Shown here in pieces: positions 9,303-18,661 of a stretch of DNA of 64,000 nucleotides. A program made the translations under genes and the position numbers. Every line of letters begins with the position of its first letter. Within the stretch, counting starts at the first letter, position 1. The notes beneath the pieces were generated by a model. That model was not told the DNA's origin, ran no database searches, and saw only the letters and a list, made by a program, of their open reading frames with translations. The stretch covers positions 1-64,000 of the forward strand of contig CANMQX010000009.1 of NCBI GenBank assembly GCA_947500135.1, read 5' to 3'. This stretch comes from an uncultured Paracoccaceae bacterium. Lineage in GTDB: Bacteria > Pseudomonadota > Alphaproteobacteria > Rhodobacterales > Rhodobacteraceae.

Positions 9303-9599
9303 GGGTTCGCTCCTTAAATGATGGGCCGGGTTTGCCGACTATGCCTTCTCATTAACACCATGTTTTCGATTGCCGATAGTGCGCTTTGCCACAGTTAGCG
9401 CAACCAAATCGGTGTTAGCGCAACCAATTTGACGCCCCGCACCGGTGGCAAAGTTAACAGAACATCAAACGGGCAAATTTGAAGCAATCATCCCGGTTCT
9501 GTGAGGGAAGAAGACTTAGGGATTGATTCGTCTTAATAAAAAGAAGAATAGTTTACGTAACAAAGTGATAAACACAGATTTATGTAGGGGAACGATCCC
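9303..9599. promoter_or_regulatory. Divergent pckA / chvI promoter region
   Basis: 297 bp without a gene. It holds the two 20-bp-spaced LacI-type repeats (listed separately) near pckA. On the chvI side an AT-rich stretch (about 9530-9585) is likely to contain the chvI promoter, ending in the ribosome site AGGGGA at 9588-9593. No convincing -35/-10 pair could be fixed. Confidence 0.6.
9393..9427. promoter_or_regulatory. Tandem LacI-family-type operator candidates upstream of pckA
   Basis: GTTAGCGCAACCAA occurs at 9394-9407 and again at 9414-9427, exactly 20 bp (two helical turns) apart. With one flanking base, the second copy matches 12 of 14 positions of the palindrome TGTTAGCGCTAACA and the first 11 of 14. 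A central CG with TTAGCGC half-sites is the usual shape of LacI-family operators; a central-carbon regulator such as CceR is a plausible but unproven binder. Confidence 0.5.
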
Positions 9600-10301
9600 A
9601 TGTCCAGAATTGCATTGGTTGATGATGACCGGAATATCCTGACCTCAGTATCCATGACGCTCGAGGCCGAAGGTTTTGAGGTCGAAACATATAATGATGG
9701 TCAGGCCGCACTTGAGGCGTTCAACAAACGGATGCCGGAACTGGCCGTGCTGGATATCAAGATGCCGCGCATGGACGGCATGGACCTGCTGCAACGACTG
9801 CGCCAAAAGACATCGATGCCGGTCATTTTCCTGACCTCCAAGGATGATGAGATTGATGAGGTGCTTGGCCTGCGCATGGGCGCCGATGACTATGTCAAAA
9901 AGCCGTTTTCGCAGCGGTTGCTGGTGGAACGGATCCGGGCTTTGCTGCGGCGTCAGGATGCGATTGCGGGCGAAGAGATCGAAGAAACCGAAGAAACCAA
10001 GGTTATGGTGCGCGGTGAACTGGTGATGGACCCGCTGCGCCACGCCGTGAAATGGAAAGGGCAGGACGTTTCCCTGACCGTCACCGAGTTTCTGCTGCTT
10101 CAGGCGCTTGCACAGCGCCCCGGATTTGTGAAAAGTCGTGATCAGTTAATGGATGTCGCTTATGATGATCAGGTCTATGTTGATGACCGAACCATCGACA
10201 GCCACATCAAACGTCTACGCAAAAAGATGCGTAACACAGATAACGAGTTTTCCGCGATTGAGACCCTCTATGGCATCGGGTACCGCTACAACGAAGAGTA
10301 A
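9600..10301 (+). CDS. chvI: Two-component response regulator ChvI
   Basis: An OmpR/PhoB-type transcriptional regulator of 233 aa. The receiver domain (residues 1-118) has the acidic pocket Asp8-Asp9-Asp10, phospho-acceptor Asp52 in [11 protein letters not shown] and the conserved Lys in [10 protein letters not shown]-terminal winged-helix domain carries the recognition region [17 protein letters not shown]. Its position next to pckA and directly before a ChvG-type kinase identifies it as ChvI, which in Rhizobiales controls envelope, acid-stress and metabolic genes. chvG starts 3 bp after its stop. Confidence 0.93.
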   Translation: MSRIALVDDDRNILTSVSMTLEAEGFEVETYNDGQAALEAFNKRMPELAVLDIKMPRMDGMDLLQRLRQKTSMPVIFLTSKDDEIDEVLGLRMGADDYVKKPFSQRLLVERIRALLRRQDAIAGEEIEETEETKVMVRGELVMDPLRHAVKWKGQDVSLTVTEFLLLQALAQRPGFVKSRDQLMDVAYDDQVYVDDRTIDSHIKRLRKKMRNTDNEFSAIETLYGIGYRYNEE

Positions 10302-10304
10302 GGC

Positions 10305-12041
10305 ATGACAGCCGCGCCAAAGCTTGACGTACGAGATCTGAACTCTGTACGCGCAGCCGCGCGCGAGCCTGAACTGCTGTTGGGTGATGACTGGATCGAA
10401 CCAGACGGCATCAACCCCAGCGCAGAAGAAAGCCAGCAGGCGCGCAGGGGACTGCTATCGCTGCGCGGCTCACCGATTGCGCGCAAAATTGTTACCTTCA
10501 ACCTGATCGCGCTGATCCTGCTGATTGCAGGGGTGCTTTACCTCAACCCGTCGCGTGACAACCTTGCGTTTCAACGTGGTAAAGGTCTGGTCAATGAGGC
10601 GCAGCTGATCGCGAATGTGTTCGAGGCGCAGTTGCCCACACTCGCCCCGATCAACCTTGTAACAGCCGACGGGGTGGATCCGGCACAAACGCTGGCTGCG
10701 TTGAATTTGCGCGGCGGGGTGGAGGTTTCTGTCTTCGCCCCGGACGCGACGCTTGTGGCAACGGCCACCGGCAGTCTGGGCGCAAACGAGATTGCCGAAC
10801 TCGTCAACACGACCGGCGGCACATTTATTACAGACTTCATCGGCGGTATCTGGAGCGGCTTTATCGGGTTTTTCCGAGAACCGGTGATACTGAAAACTGC
10901 CGAACAACAGCTGTTTGAGGTCGCGCAGCAAAATGCACTGGCCTCGATTGAAGCCGGGACATTGCTGACGGCCTCCGAAATTGGTGGTGTGACATCTTTC
11001 ATTATCACATCGCCAATTCAGCGTGGGGATGAGGTGGTCGGCATGATCGCCGTGATCACGGCGGCGGGTGAGGTGGACAGCCTTGTGCGCAAAGAACGCG
11101 AACAGGTCCTGCGACTTTTCCTGGTTGGCGTGTTGGTGAGCATCGGGCTAAGCTTGGTGCTGTCTTCTACGATCGCGAACCCATTGGCTGATCTGGCCGC
11201 CGCTGCCGAAACCAGCCATGAAAAGAACGCGCGACGCATGTCACCGGTCAAAGTACGTATCCCCGATTTGACGGCGCGCCCGGATGAAATCGGGCGACTA
11301 TCCGGCGCATTACGGGGCATGGTCTCGGCACTTTATGAGCGGATCGAAGGAAACGAACAGTTCGCCGCCGACGTGGCCCATGAAATCAAGAACCCTCTGG
11401 CCTCACTCCGATCCGCAGTGGGAACGATGCGGGTGGCCAAACGGGATGACCAACGCGAAAAACTGCTTGAAGTGATCGAACATGACGTCAAGCGGTTGGA
11501 CCGGTTGGTTAGTGATATCTCGAATGCGTCCCGGCTTGATAGCGAGTTGGTCAAGGAAGAAGAAGAAGCCTTCAACCTGCTTGGCATGCTGGGCAACATC
11601 ATCGAATTCCTCGGCAAAGATGCCGAACAACGCGAAATCGACTTCATCGCTGACATGCCGGATGAACCGATCATGGTGCAGGGGCTCGAAGGGCGGCTGG
11701 CGCAGGTTTTTGTCAACCTGATCACAAATGCCGTATCATTCTGCGAAAGCGGGGATGCGATCCGCATCTGGGCGCGCAAACGGCAAAACCGGGTGCTTGT
11801 CGTGGTCGAAGACACCGGGCCAGGTATCCCGGACGAGGCGTTGACCAAGATTTTCCAACGGTTCTATTCGGAACGGCCCGAAGGCCAGTTTGGCAACAAT
11901 TCCGGGCTTGGGCTTGCCATTTCCAAACAGATTATCGAGGCGCATGGCGGGGTGATCTGGGCTGAAAACATCCGGCCTACGGACGCAGATGCGTCATCCG
12001 ACCCGCTTGGCGCGCGCTTTGTCGTCGGCCTGCCCGTCTGA
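10305..12041 (+). CDS. chvG: Sensor histidine kinase ChvG
   Basis: A membrane-bound kinase of 578 aa. A cytoplasmic N-terminal stretch (1-60) is followed by TM1 (IVTFNLIALILLIAGVLYL), a periplasmic sensor domain (about 85-265) and TM2 (VLRLFLVGVLVSIGLSLVLS). A HAMP linker leads to the H-box with phospho-acceptor His359 in DVAHEIKNPLASLR. The ATPase domain shows N (VNLITNAVSF), G1 (VEDTGPGIPDEAL), F (FQRFYS) and G2 (NSGLGLAISKQI) boxes. In relatives the kinase is held off by periplasmic ExoR; no exoR gene is in this window. It is co-transcribed with chvI and followed 9 bp later by hprK. Confidence 0.93.
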   Translation: MTAAPKLDVRDLNSVRAAAREPELLLGDDWIEPDGINPSAEESQQARRGLLSLRGSPIARKIVTFNLIALILLIAGVLYLNPSRDNLAFQRGKGLVNEAQLIANVFEAQLPTLAPINLVTADGVDPAQTLAALNLRGGVEVSVFAPDATLVATATGSLGANEIAELVNTTGGTFITDFIGGIWSGFIGFFREPVILKTAEQQLFEVAQQNALASIEAGTLLTASEIGGVTSFIITSPIQRGDEVVGMIAVITAAGEVDSLVRKEREQVLRLFLVGVLVSIGLSLVLSSTIANPLADLAAAAETSHEKNARRMSPVKVRIPDLTARPDEIGRLSGALRGMVSALYERIEGNEQFAADVAHEIKNPLASLRSAVGTMRVAKRDDQREKLLEVIEHDVKRLDRLVSDISNASRLDSELVKEEEEAFNLLGMLGNIIEFLGKDAEQREIDFIADMPDEPIMVQGLEGRLAQVFVNLITNAVSFCESGDAIRIWARKRQNRVLVVVEDTGPGIPDEALTKIFQRFYSERPEGQFGNNSGLGLAISKQIIEAHGGVIWAENIRPTDADASSDPLGARFVVGLPV

Positions 12042-12050
12042 TCCCGCGCC

Positions 12051-12476
12051 ATGACTGACCCGCAAACCGTCCACGCCACCTGTGTTGCATGGGATGGCAA
12101 GGGCTTGCTGATCCATGGTGATGCGGGGCAGGGTAAATCAGCGCTGGGACTAGAACTCATGGGGATGGGTTGCATGCTGGTCGCAGATGACCGGGTCAAA
12201 TTGCAAAAGGTCGGCAATGATGTCGTGGGGCGCTGCCCTGATACGATCCATGGTTTGATCGAGGCGCGGGGGCTGGGCATCCTGAATGCAGATACGCTGG
12301 ATGAAGCGGTCATCAGGCTGGTGGTGGATCTGAACAAGACAGAGCAGGATAGATTTCCAACGCGACGCACGGTCACTTTCTGCGGGGTCGATCTGCCCTT
12401 GATTTACAGGATAGAGGCGTCACATTTTGGACCAGCGATCCTGCAATTCCTCAAAGCAGGACGGAGCGACCGATGA
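12051..12476 (+). CDS. hprK: HPr kinase/phosphorylase, short alphaproteobacterial form
   Basis: Phosphorylates and dephosphorylates HPr on Ser46. At 141 aa it contains only the C-terminal kinase domain; the N-terminal domain of Firmicute HprK is absent, as is normal in alphaproteobacteria. The Walker A GDAGQGKS is at residues 23-30, followed by the HPrK signature [12 protein letters not shown] and the later IEARGLGIL. It lies between chvG and rapZ, and its end overlaps the rapZ start by 4 bp. The matching substrate HPr, with Ser46 present, is encoded three genes downstream. Confidence 0.92.
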   Translation: MTDPQTVHATCVAWDGKGLLIHGDAGQGKSALGLELMGMGCMLVADDRVKLQKVGNDVVGRCPDTIHGLIEARGLGILNADTLDEAVIRLVVDLNKTEQDRFPTRRTVTFCGVDLPLIYRIEASHFGPAILQFLKAGRSDR

Positions 12477-13393
12477 CCGAACCAGCCAAACCGCAAGAGC
12501 AGACAACACCAACACTTGTGCTGGTCACAGGGCCGTCCGGTGCCGGGCGATCCACAGCGATCAACGCGTTGGAGGATCTGGGATACGAGGTGATCGATAA
12601 CCTGCCGCTATCGCTCTTGCCCCGGCTTCTGGACGGACCACCGCCCAGCAGACCATTGGCGCTGGGCGTTGATGTGCGTAACCGGGATTTCGGAACCAGC
12701 GCGCTGATCGAAATGATCGACCGGCTGGCGGCTGACCCTGATCAGACAGCGCAGGTCCTTTATCTGGACGCGGCAGAGGAAGAATTGGTGCGGCGTTATT
12801 CCGAAACACGGCGGCGGCACCCGCTTGCACCGGCTGGCCCGCCCATGGCAGGGATTGCACGGGAACGGGACCTGCTGGTCCCGATCCGCAGCCGCGCGGA
12901 TGTGTTGATTGATACAACGGGGCTGTCACCGCATGACTTGCGGGCGGATATCGACCGCTGGTTCGCCACGGGCGACGGGCGGCGGCTTGGGGTGACGATC
13001 CATTCCTTTTCCTACAAACGGGGGCTGCCGCGGGGGATGGACATCGTGATGGATTGTCGATTCCTGCGCAATCCACATTGGGATGAAAACCTGCGCCCGC
13101 TCGATGGGCGCGACGCGGCGGTTGACGCTTATGTGGCGGCGGACGAACGGTTCGATCCTTTCTTTGAACGGATCAAATCGCTCGCCGATCTGCTGCTGCC
13201 CGCGCACAAGGATGAAGGTAAGGCGCATCTGTCCATCGGCTTTGGATGTACCGGAGGGCAACACCGTTCCGTCGCAGTTGCCGAACGGCTTGCCGTGGCC
13301 CTTGCGCAGGATGGGTGGCAGGTGTCTAAGCGGCACCGGGAATTAGAACGACGGGACGCGCAGGCGTCGGGTAGTAAGGGACCGCAGGTGTGA
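12473..13393 (+). CDS. rapZ: RapZ/YvcJ-family nucleotide-binding protein
   Basis: 306 aa. The N-terminal P-loop domain has a Walker [10 protein letters not shown] at residues 20-28; it carries Arg where Lys is canonical, so nucleotide hydrolysis may be weak. The C-terminal domain has the family signature [17 protein letters not shown]. In E. coli RapZ binds GlmZ sRNA and RNase E to control glmS and also senses glucosamine-6-phosphate; in alphaproteobacteria the role is open. The ATGA overlap with hprK and GTGA overlap with the EIIA gene indicate tight translational coupling within the PTS block. Confidence 0.92.
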   Translation: MTEPAKPQEQTTPTLVLVTGPSGAGRSTAINALEDLGYEVIDNLPLSLLPRLLDGPPPSRPLALGVDVRNRDFGTSALIEMIDRLAADPDQTAQVLYLDAAEEELVRRYSETRRRHPLAPAGPPMAGIARERDLLVPIRSRADVLIDTTGLSPHDLRADIDRWFATGDGRRLGVTIHSFSYKRGLPRGMDIVMDCRFLRNPHWDENLRPLDGRDAAVDAYVAADERFDPFFERIKSLADLLLPAHKDEGKAHLSIGFGCTGGQHRSVAVAERLAVALAQDGWQVSKRHRELERRDAQASGSKGPQV

Positions 13394-13785
13394 TTGGTAT
13401 CGTGATTGTGGCGCATGGTGGGTTGGCGCAGGAATATCTGGCAGCGGTCGAACATGTCGTCGGCGCGCAGGACGGGATGATCAGCATCGCCATCGGGCCG
13501 GACGACGACCGGGGCGAAAAACAATCCGAAATCTGTGCAGCAGCCGACGCGGTTGATACTGGCGAAGGGGTGGTTGTAGTGACAGATATGTTCGGCGGCT
13601 CACCGTCAAATCTGTCGCTGCGGGCATGCAGCCCGGACAACCGGCGGATCCTTTACGGGGCCAACCTTCCCATGCTGATCAAACTGGCCAAATCACGCAG
13701 ACGATCCGTGCCGGACGCGGTCGATGCCGCCATCGCGGCGGCGCATAAATACATCAACTACCACAATGGTGGGAGCCCATCATGA
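13390..13785 (+). CDS. PTS EIIA component, mannose-family
   Basis: A cytoplasmic phosphocarrier of 131 aa. The start [17 protein letters not shown] puts the phospho-accepting His at residue 9, and [16 protein letters not shown] is the second family signature of EIIA-Man. It starts with GTG inside the rapZ stop (GTGA), which fixes the start. No sugar-transporting IIB, IIC or IID genes are nearby, so it belongs to the incomplete regulatory PTS of alphaproteobacteria, in which EIIA-Man and HPr act in signalling rather than sugar uptake. Confidence 0.92.
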   Translation: MIGIVIVAHGGLAQEYLAAVEHVVGAQDGMISIAIGPDDDRGEKQSEICAAADAVDTGEGVVVVTDMFGGSPSNLSLRACSPDNRRILYGANLPMLIKLAKSRRRSVPDAVDAAIAAAHKYINYHNGGSPS

Positions 13786-14051
13786 CCACCTGCCGTCTCA
13801 AGATCGAGAATATCAAAGGGCTGCACGCACGGGCCTCGGCGAAGCTTGTCGAAGTGGTCGAAAACCATGATGCGGATGCGATCATCAGCAAGGATGGCGA
13901 ACGCACGGGCGGGGATAGCATTATGGGGCTTTTGATGTTGGCAGCCTCCATCGGAACCTTCATTGACGTCGAAACAACGGGGCCAGAGGCGGACAAGCTG
14001 GCAGCGGCCATTACCGATTTGGTTGCTGACAAATTCGGTGAAGGCGATTAA
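13782..14051 (+). CDS. ptsH: HPr phosphocarrier protein
   Basis: 89 aa. His15 in GLHARASAKL is the EI-dependent phosphorylation site, and Ser46 in GGDSIMGLLML is the HprK target, so both regulatory sites are intact. It overlaps the EIIA gene by 4 bp (ATGA) and closes the hprK-rapZ-EIIA-HPr run. Enzyme I is not in this window. Confidence 0.93.
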   Translation: MTTCRLKIENIKGLHARASAKLVEVVENHDADAIISKDGERTGGDSIMGLLMLAASIGTFIDVETTGPEADKLAAAITDLVADKFGEGD

Positions 14052-14083
14052 GGGTTATAATACCCGATGGGACAATAACAGAT

Positions 14084-14965
14084 TTGACCGAAACAACCCG
14101 CGATATCCCTGCAGCTCCGGTTGTGCCAAACGCGCCGCCGCAGGCGTATGACCGGCGCGGCCTGACTTACTCCAACACGTTTGACAGCTCTGTAAAGCGC
14201 AACATCATCCGGGTCATCGAATGGTGTACCGGCAAGCTGCGGATCATCAGCATGATCCGCAAGTTCGAACGCAAGGGCAAGTATGAGGGCCAGGCCTTTT
14301 GGCAGGGCTGTCTTGATGTCATGGGTATTGACCTGCTGACCCCCCAGGCAGAGCTGGAAAACATCCCCGAAACCGGGCCTGTGGTGCTTGTCGCCAATCA
14401 CCCACATGGGCTGGTCGATGGGATGATCCTGGCCGAACTGATCGGGCGCAGACGCACGGATTACCGCATCCTGACCCGATCCATCCTGACAGGGATCGAC
14501 AAGGATGCCGCCGATTTCATGATCGCAGTGCCGTTTCCACATGAACCGGATGCGCAGAAGAAGATGGTCGAAATGCGCCGCAAAACGATGGAACACCTCA
14601 AGAATGGTGGTGTGGTGGCGCTGTTCCCCTCTGGGGTCGTGGCCTCATCCGACACCATGTTCGGCCCGGCGATAGAGGCGGAATGGAACGTCTTTACCGC
14701 CAAGATGATCCGGACATCAGGCGCCAAAATCGTGCCATGCTTCTTTCCGGGCGCAAATTCGCGGCGCTATCAGATCGCCAACCAGATATCTGCAACGCTC
14801 CGGCAAAGCCTGCTATTGCACGAAATCGTGCATGCTTGCGGTAAACCGCAAAAACCCATTGTCGGGCTGCCTATCGAAGAAGAAGACGTCAAAGCACGTA
14901 TCGCCGAACCACGTGCCTTTATGGCCTGGTTGCGCGAACGGACATTGGGATTGAAAGAGGATTAA
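14084..14965 (+). CDS. Lysophospholipid acyltransferase family protein, 293 aa
   Basis: A PlsC-type glycerolipid acyltransferase. The catalytic block NHPHGLVDG (NHx4D motif) lies near residues 105-113 and the second block VALFPSGVVASS near residue 180. It probably transfers an acyl chain to a lysolipid at the inner membrane; the acceptor is unknown, and ornithine-lipid (OlsA-like) or phosphatidate synthesis are both possible. The only in-frame start with the full N-terminus is TTG at 14084, with no strong ribosome site, so the start is uncertain. It lies 32 bp after ptsH. Confidence 0.8.
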   Translation: MTETTRDIPAAPVVPNAPPQAYDRRGLTYSNTFDSSVKRNIIRVIEWCTGKLRIISMIRKFERKGKYEGQAFWQGCLDVMGIDLLTPQAELENIPETGPVVLVANHPHGLVDGMILAELIGRRRTDYRILTRSILTGIDKDAADFMIAVPFPHEPDAQKKMVEMRRKTMEHLKNGGVVALFPSGVVASSDTMFGPAIEAEWNVFTAKMIRTSGAKIVPCFFPGANSRRYQIANQISATLRQSLLLHEIVHACGKPQKPIVGLPIEEEDVKARIAEPRAFMAWLRERTLGLKED

Positions 14966-15011
14966 GGCCCTAACCACCTTCATTCACTGTTCGTCGCTTT
15001 GAAGACAACCA

Positions 15012-15152
15012 CGGATCGCCTGCGATCCGGTTCGCGCCCGACCCCGCCCCCAGGGCGGGTGCGAAACTGCAACGTTTCGATATACTATACCTTTGCGTCT
15101 TTTGATTTGGCAGTGATCCAAGCACCCCCGCCCTCGGGATCGGGCGCGAACC
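15012..15152. repeat. Long imperfect inverted repeat with small nested hairpin
   Basis: The arm at 15029-15062 (starting GGTTCGCGCCCGA) and the arm at 15122-15152 (ending TCGGGCGCGAACC) are inverted copies with a few mismatches, separated by about 60 bp of AT-richer sequence. Just before the left arm lies a perfect 8-bp hairpin (15012-15029, CGGATCGC-CT-GCGATCCG). It sits between the 3' ends of the acyltransferase and pabB genes, so it could form a bidirectional transcript end or be a small non-autonomous repeat element. It has no T-run. Confidence 0.6.
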
Positions 15153-15177
15153 TACCACCCCGCAGTTGATCAGTGGC

Positions 15178-16317
15178 TCAGCAGGCCAATGATTGCGCAA
15201 ACCGGGCCTTTAACAGGGCTTCGCCATATTCACCCTCGGCGTTGCTATCATAAACAATCCCACCTCCCACGTTCAGCGTCACGCGACCGGATGGTTCACA
15301 AATCAGGGTGCGGATAGCTACGTTGAATTCCATCGCCCCATCAGGCCCGATCCAACCGATGGCACCGCAATAGCTGCCGCGCGGCGCGTCCTCCAGCTCC
15401 GATAATATCTCCATCGCCCGGATTTTTGGCGCACCCGTGATCGACCCGCAGGGAAACAGTGCTGCGAAAACATCGGTAAGGGTGCAGTCCGGCCGGATCT
15501 GCCCGGTGACCTCCGATATCATTTGATGAACCGTCGCATAGGTCTCAACACCAAACAGCGTCGGCACGCGAATGCTGCCAATCTGGGACAAACGGCCCAG
15601 ATCATTCCGCAGCAGATCAGTGATCATCAGGTTTTCGGCGCGATCCTTCTCGGACTGTGCAAGCTGCGCCTTCAATGCTGCGTCTTCCGTATCAACCGCA
15701 CTGCGTCCAATGGTGCCTTTCATCGGGCGCGCGCGCAGCTGCCCGTCTGCGGAAAGGGAAAAGAAAAGCTCTGGCGAACGGGATAAAAGCTTCGTTTCGC
15801 CAAGATCAACAAACGCGCCATGTGGCACCGGCTGCCGCCGCCGCAATGCGTCGTAAAGACCGTAAAGGTCGCCGCGAAACTGCGCTACCATCGGAAAGGT
15901 CAGGTTGGCCTGATAGATGTCACCGTTTCTGAGGTAGCGGTGAACACGATCAAAAGCCGCCCCATACCTGTCGAAATCCCATTCGGGTTCAAACCGGGTG
16001 AGTTCCGCAGTTGATCGACCGCCCCGATCCGGCGGGGCCATGACCTTGTCAAACACAGCACACTGCAGCAACGGCTCCTTACGGTTGGCAGGCAGTCGCG
16101 CGGCGATCTTTGGGATAAACACATATCCCAACTCATATGACACACTTCCGGCAAGCCATTTGCCACTGGCCTGCGCATCCTCCATCGCGCGCAACGCCGG
16201 GCCGACCTCTTCTGGTTGCCAGGCCTCGATGACCTGTTCGGGCGCTTGAAAAAACGACCCGTTCCCAAGTGGCCCACCGTCAAAAAGGACCGTCATCGCG
16301 GCAGGCCCTTTTGCCAT
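15178..16317 (-). CDS. pabB: Aminodeoxychorismate synthase component I
   Basis: A chorismate-utilising enzyme of 379 aa that, with a PabA glutaminase, makes 4-amino-4-deoxychorismate for folate synthesis. The C-terminal chorismate-binding domain shows RPMKGTIGRS, ENLMITDLLRNDLGR, FPCGSITGAPKIRAMEI and YCGAIGWIGPDG. The first ATG directly follows the stop of the upstream Dabb gene (TAGATG). A second ATG at 16296, with AAAGGG upstream, is an alternative start, giving MTVLFDGG. pabA is not adjacent. Confidence 0.92.
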   Translation of the reverse strand: MAKGPAAMTVLFDGGPLGNGSFFQAPEQVIEAWQPEEVGPALRAMEDAQASGKWLAGSVSYELGYVFIPKIAARLPANRKEPLLQCAVFDKVMAPPDRGGRSTAELTRFEPEWDFDRYGAAFDRVHRYLRNGDIYQANLTFPMVAQFRGDLYGLYDALRRRQPVPHGAFVDLGETKLLSRSPELFFSLSADGQLRARPMKGTIGRSAVDTEDAALKAQLAQSEKDRAENLMITDLLRNDLGRLSQIGSIRVPTLFGVETYATVHQMISEVTGQIRPDCTLTDVFAALFPCGSITGAPKIRAMEILSELEDAPRGSYCGAIGWIGPDGAMEFNVAIRTLICEPSGRVTLNVGGGIVYDSNAEGEYGEALLKARFAQSLAC

Positions 16318-16623
16318 CTAAAAATCTGCGGCAATGCGCATCTCGCGCAAGGGGCGCACGATATCGATACAATCCTGATATATCTGATGGGCACGATACG
16401 CATTCAACGCCGCCTCATCCGCAAATTCGGCATAGACGATGACATCGACATCATTGGAAAACCGATCCTGGTTCCGGTTCCTGGCCACCTCAAAATGGCT
16501 GACCGACGGGATATGCGCCAACATCGACAACCCGTCGACGATACGATCGATGTCCTCCGTATTCTTGCTGCTGAAAAAGACAACGTGGCGAATGATAGGG
16601 CGGTTTGGGGTCTGATCTGACAC
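16318..16623 (-). CDS. Dabb-family (stress-responsive alpha/beta barrel) protein, 101 aa
   Basis: A small dimeric ferredoxin-like fold. The opening IIRHVVFFSSKN with its His, and the later DVIVYAEFADEAALNAYRAH and HQIYQDCIDIVRPL, match the Dabb family (PF07876). Members are structurally similar to antibiotic-synthesis monooxygenases, and their biochemical function in bacteria is mostly unknown. Its stop abuts the pabB start, so it is probably co-transcribed and translationally coupled with pabB. Confidence 0.85.
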   Translation of the reverse strand: MSDQTPNRPIIRHVVFFSSKNTEDIDRIVDGLSMLAHIPSVSHFEVARNRNQDRFSNDVDVIVYAEFADEAALNAYRAHQIYQDCIDIVRPLREMRIAADF

Positions 16624-16781
16624 GTGGATGTTCCTGTTGAAAAAGGCGTGAATTTCTTGACCTTCAAGACGGATGACTGCCCCGCCGCATGAAAATGGAA
16701 AAGCGTGATGCCGACCTTCACAGGTTCAATTGCGTCGCCCGCGTATTTTTCGACAATCTAGGTTACAGCAAGGCGCGGTGA

Positions 16782-17657
16782 CTACCGCGTCGGCACAGGG
16801 GTCTCGCCACGATAATCATAGAACCCGCGCTCGGATTTGCGGCCAAGCCAACCAGCCTCGACATATTTGGTCAGCAACGGGCAGGGGCGGTATTTGGTAT
16901 CGGCCAGCCCGTCATGCAGGACATTCATGATAGCGAGGCAGGTGTCTAGCCCAATGAAATCGGCCAGCTCCAACGGACCCATGGGATGGTTCGCACCCAG
17001 CTTCAGGGATGTGTCGATGGATTGCACCGATCCGACACCTTCATAAAGTGTATAAATCGCCTCGTTGATCATCGGCATCAGGATGCGGTTCACGATAAAC
17101 GCGGGGAAATCTTCGGCCGTGGCCGATGTCTTGCCCAGCCGTTCCACAACCGCATGGCATGCCTTGAACGTCTCTTCATCCGTGGCGATGCCCCGGATCA
17201 GTTCGACCAGTTGCATGATCGGAACCGGGTTCATGAAATGGAAGCCCATGAATTTTTCAGGGCGATCCGTGCGGGATGCAAGGCGGGTAATCGAAATCGA
17301 CGATGTGTTTGAAGTCAGGATCGTGTTGGGCTTCAGATGCGGGACCAGATCTTCGAAAATGGCGGTCTTGATCGTTTCGCGTTCTGTCGCGGCTTCGATG
17401 ATCAGGTCGGTCTGGCCCAGATCAGTCAATGTCGTTGTCGTGCCAATACGGGCCGTAGCATCCGCCTTGGCATCTGGGGTGATCAGATCACGGCTGACTT
17501 GACGGTCAAGATTGCGATCAATCAGGGCAATTGCGGATGTCAGGGCGTCCTGACTGATATCGGTCATCAGCACGTCATAACCGGCCAGCGCAAAAACATG
17601 GGCAATCCCATTGCCCATCTGGCCTGCACCAACGATGCCCACACGTTCGATTGTCAT
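16782..17657 (-). CDS. 3-hydroxybutyryl-CoA dehydrogenase
   Basis: NAD(P)-dependent oxidation of 3-hydroxyacyl-CoA, 291 aa. A Rossmann fold begins at residue 6 with VGIVGAGQMGNGIAHVFA (GxGxxG). The catalytic His lies in MGFHFMNPVPIMQLVELI with the conserved Asn-Pro, and the C-terminal dimerisation domain follows (LGANHPMGPLELADFIGLD). AGGGGAAG before ATG 17657 fixes the start; a longer frame to 17798 has no ribosome site. It is the last gene of the etfB-etfA-dehydrogenase group, except that the plus-strand DUF6473-like gene lies between it and etfA. Confidence 0.92.
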   Translation of the reverse strand: MTIERVGIVGAGQMGNGIAHVFALAGYDVLMTDISQDALTSAIALIDRNLDRQVSRDLITPDAKADATARIGTTTTLTDLGQTDLIIEAATERETIKTAIFEDLVPHLKPNTILTSNTSSISITRLASRTDRPEKFMGFHFMNPVPIMQLVELIRGIATDEETFKACHAVVERLGKTSATAEDFPAFIVNRILMPMINEAIYTLYEGVGSVQSIDTSLKLGANHPMGPLELADFIGLDTCLAIMNVLHDGLADTKYRPCPLLTKYVEAGWLGRKSERGFYDYRGETPVPTR

Positions 17658-17812
17658 GATCTTCCCCTGACTGGTTCGACCGCAGCATAGGCCGCTGCGG
17701 GGGGCGGCTTCAAGGCGGGGTATCAACGAAAAGTTACGATGAATTTTAGCATTAGGAAAATGGCAAGTCGTTTGGCCGTAACTAGGCGCAGGTAGCAAAT
17801 TTGGCGGGAATC

Positions 17813-18661
17813 ATGAAACAAGAAACAATTGAAGACGGCGATCTGTCATATTCTCCATGCCGGTATGGAAGCTCCAGAATGTTGTTCCGGGGGCCAAGGC
17901 GGCGGCTTGACCGACCCTATATCGCTTTCGTCGGCGGGACAGAGACTTATGGAAAGTTCATTCCAAAGCCGTTTCCGTCAATTGTCGAAAAGGTCATGCG
18001 GCAAACCTGCGTCAATCTTGGTTGTGTGAACGGGGGGATCGACGCTTTTGTGAACGATCCGGCGATCATGGATATTTGCGCGGATGCAGATATGACCGTG
18101 GTGCAGGTGATGGGGGCAAATTACCTGTCCAACAGGTTCTATGCGGTGCATCCGCGCCGCAATGACCGGTTCCTGAAAGCATCGACCGTGCTGCAAGCAA
18201 TCTATGACGATGTCGATTTTTCTGAATTCTCCTTCGTGCGGCATATGCTTGGGGCGCTCTATTCCAAGTCACCCGAACGGTTTGACATCGTTGTGCAGGA
18301 AGTGCGCGAAGCCTGGGTCGCGCGGATGAAAAACATGCTTGGACAGATCGGGCCACGCACGATCCTGCTTTGGTTCTCGGAGGAAGAGTTGAGCGATCAG
18401 CACTGGTCCGAACGGCAAAGCCAGTTGCAGGCGGATCCGCTATTCGTGACCCAATCCATGATCGAAGAATTGCGACCGCTTGTGCAGGATGTGGTTGTGG
18501 CCAACCCCACCGAAGAGGCGCGGTTCGAAGGGACCGAAGGCATGCAATTCCCCGAAAGTCAGGAAAATGTCGCCTCCGAAATGCTCGGCGTCACCAGCCA
18601 TGCAGAGGTGAGCTCGTGGCTGATCCCATCCTTGCGGGAACATCTTTACCGGGTCGCATGA
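17813..18661 (+). CDS. DUF6473-like protein, 282 aa
   Basis: A cytoplasmic protein of unknown function typical of Rhodobacteraceae. Readable features are PYIAFVGGTETYGKFIPKPFP near residue 38, the Cys-containing NLGCVNGGIDAF, and MTVVQVMGANYLSNRFYAVHPRRNDRF; the alternating strands and helices suggest an SGNH/sulfotransferase-like fold. The DUF6473 name is recalled, not checked. ATG 17813 is preferred to the TTG at 17801. The gene sits on the opposite strand between etfA and the hydroxybutyryl-CoA dehydrogenase gene and ends in a shared bidirectional terminator. Confidence 0.65.
   Translation: MKQETIEDGDLSYSPCRYGSSRMLFRGPRRRLDRPYIAFVGGTETYGKFIPKPFPSIVEKVMRQTCVNLGCVNGGIDAFVNDPAIMDICADADMTVVQVMGANYLSNRFYAVHPRRNDRFLKASTVLQAIYDDVDFSEFSFVRHMLGALYSKSPERFDIVVQEVREAWVARMKNMLGQIGPRTILLWFSEEELSDQHWSERQSQLQADPLFVTQSMIEELRPLVQDVVVANPTEEARFEGTEGMQFPESQENVASEMLGVTSHAEVSSWLIPSLREHLYRVA

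Noticed and set aside
14970..15200. 76-aa reading frame between the acyltransferase and pabB genes
   Set aside because: It is formed by the inverted repeat and has no start signal or domain.
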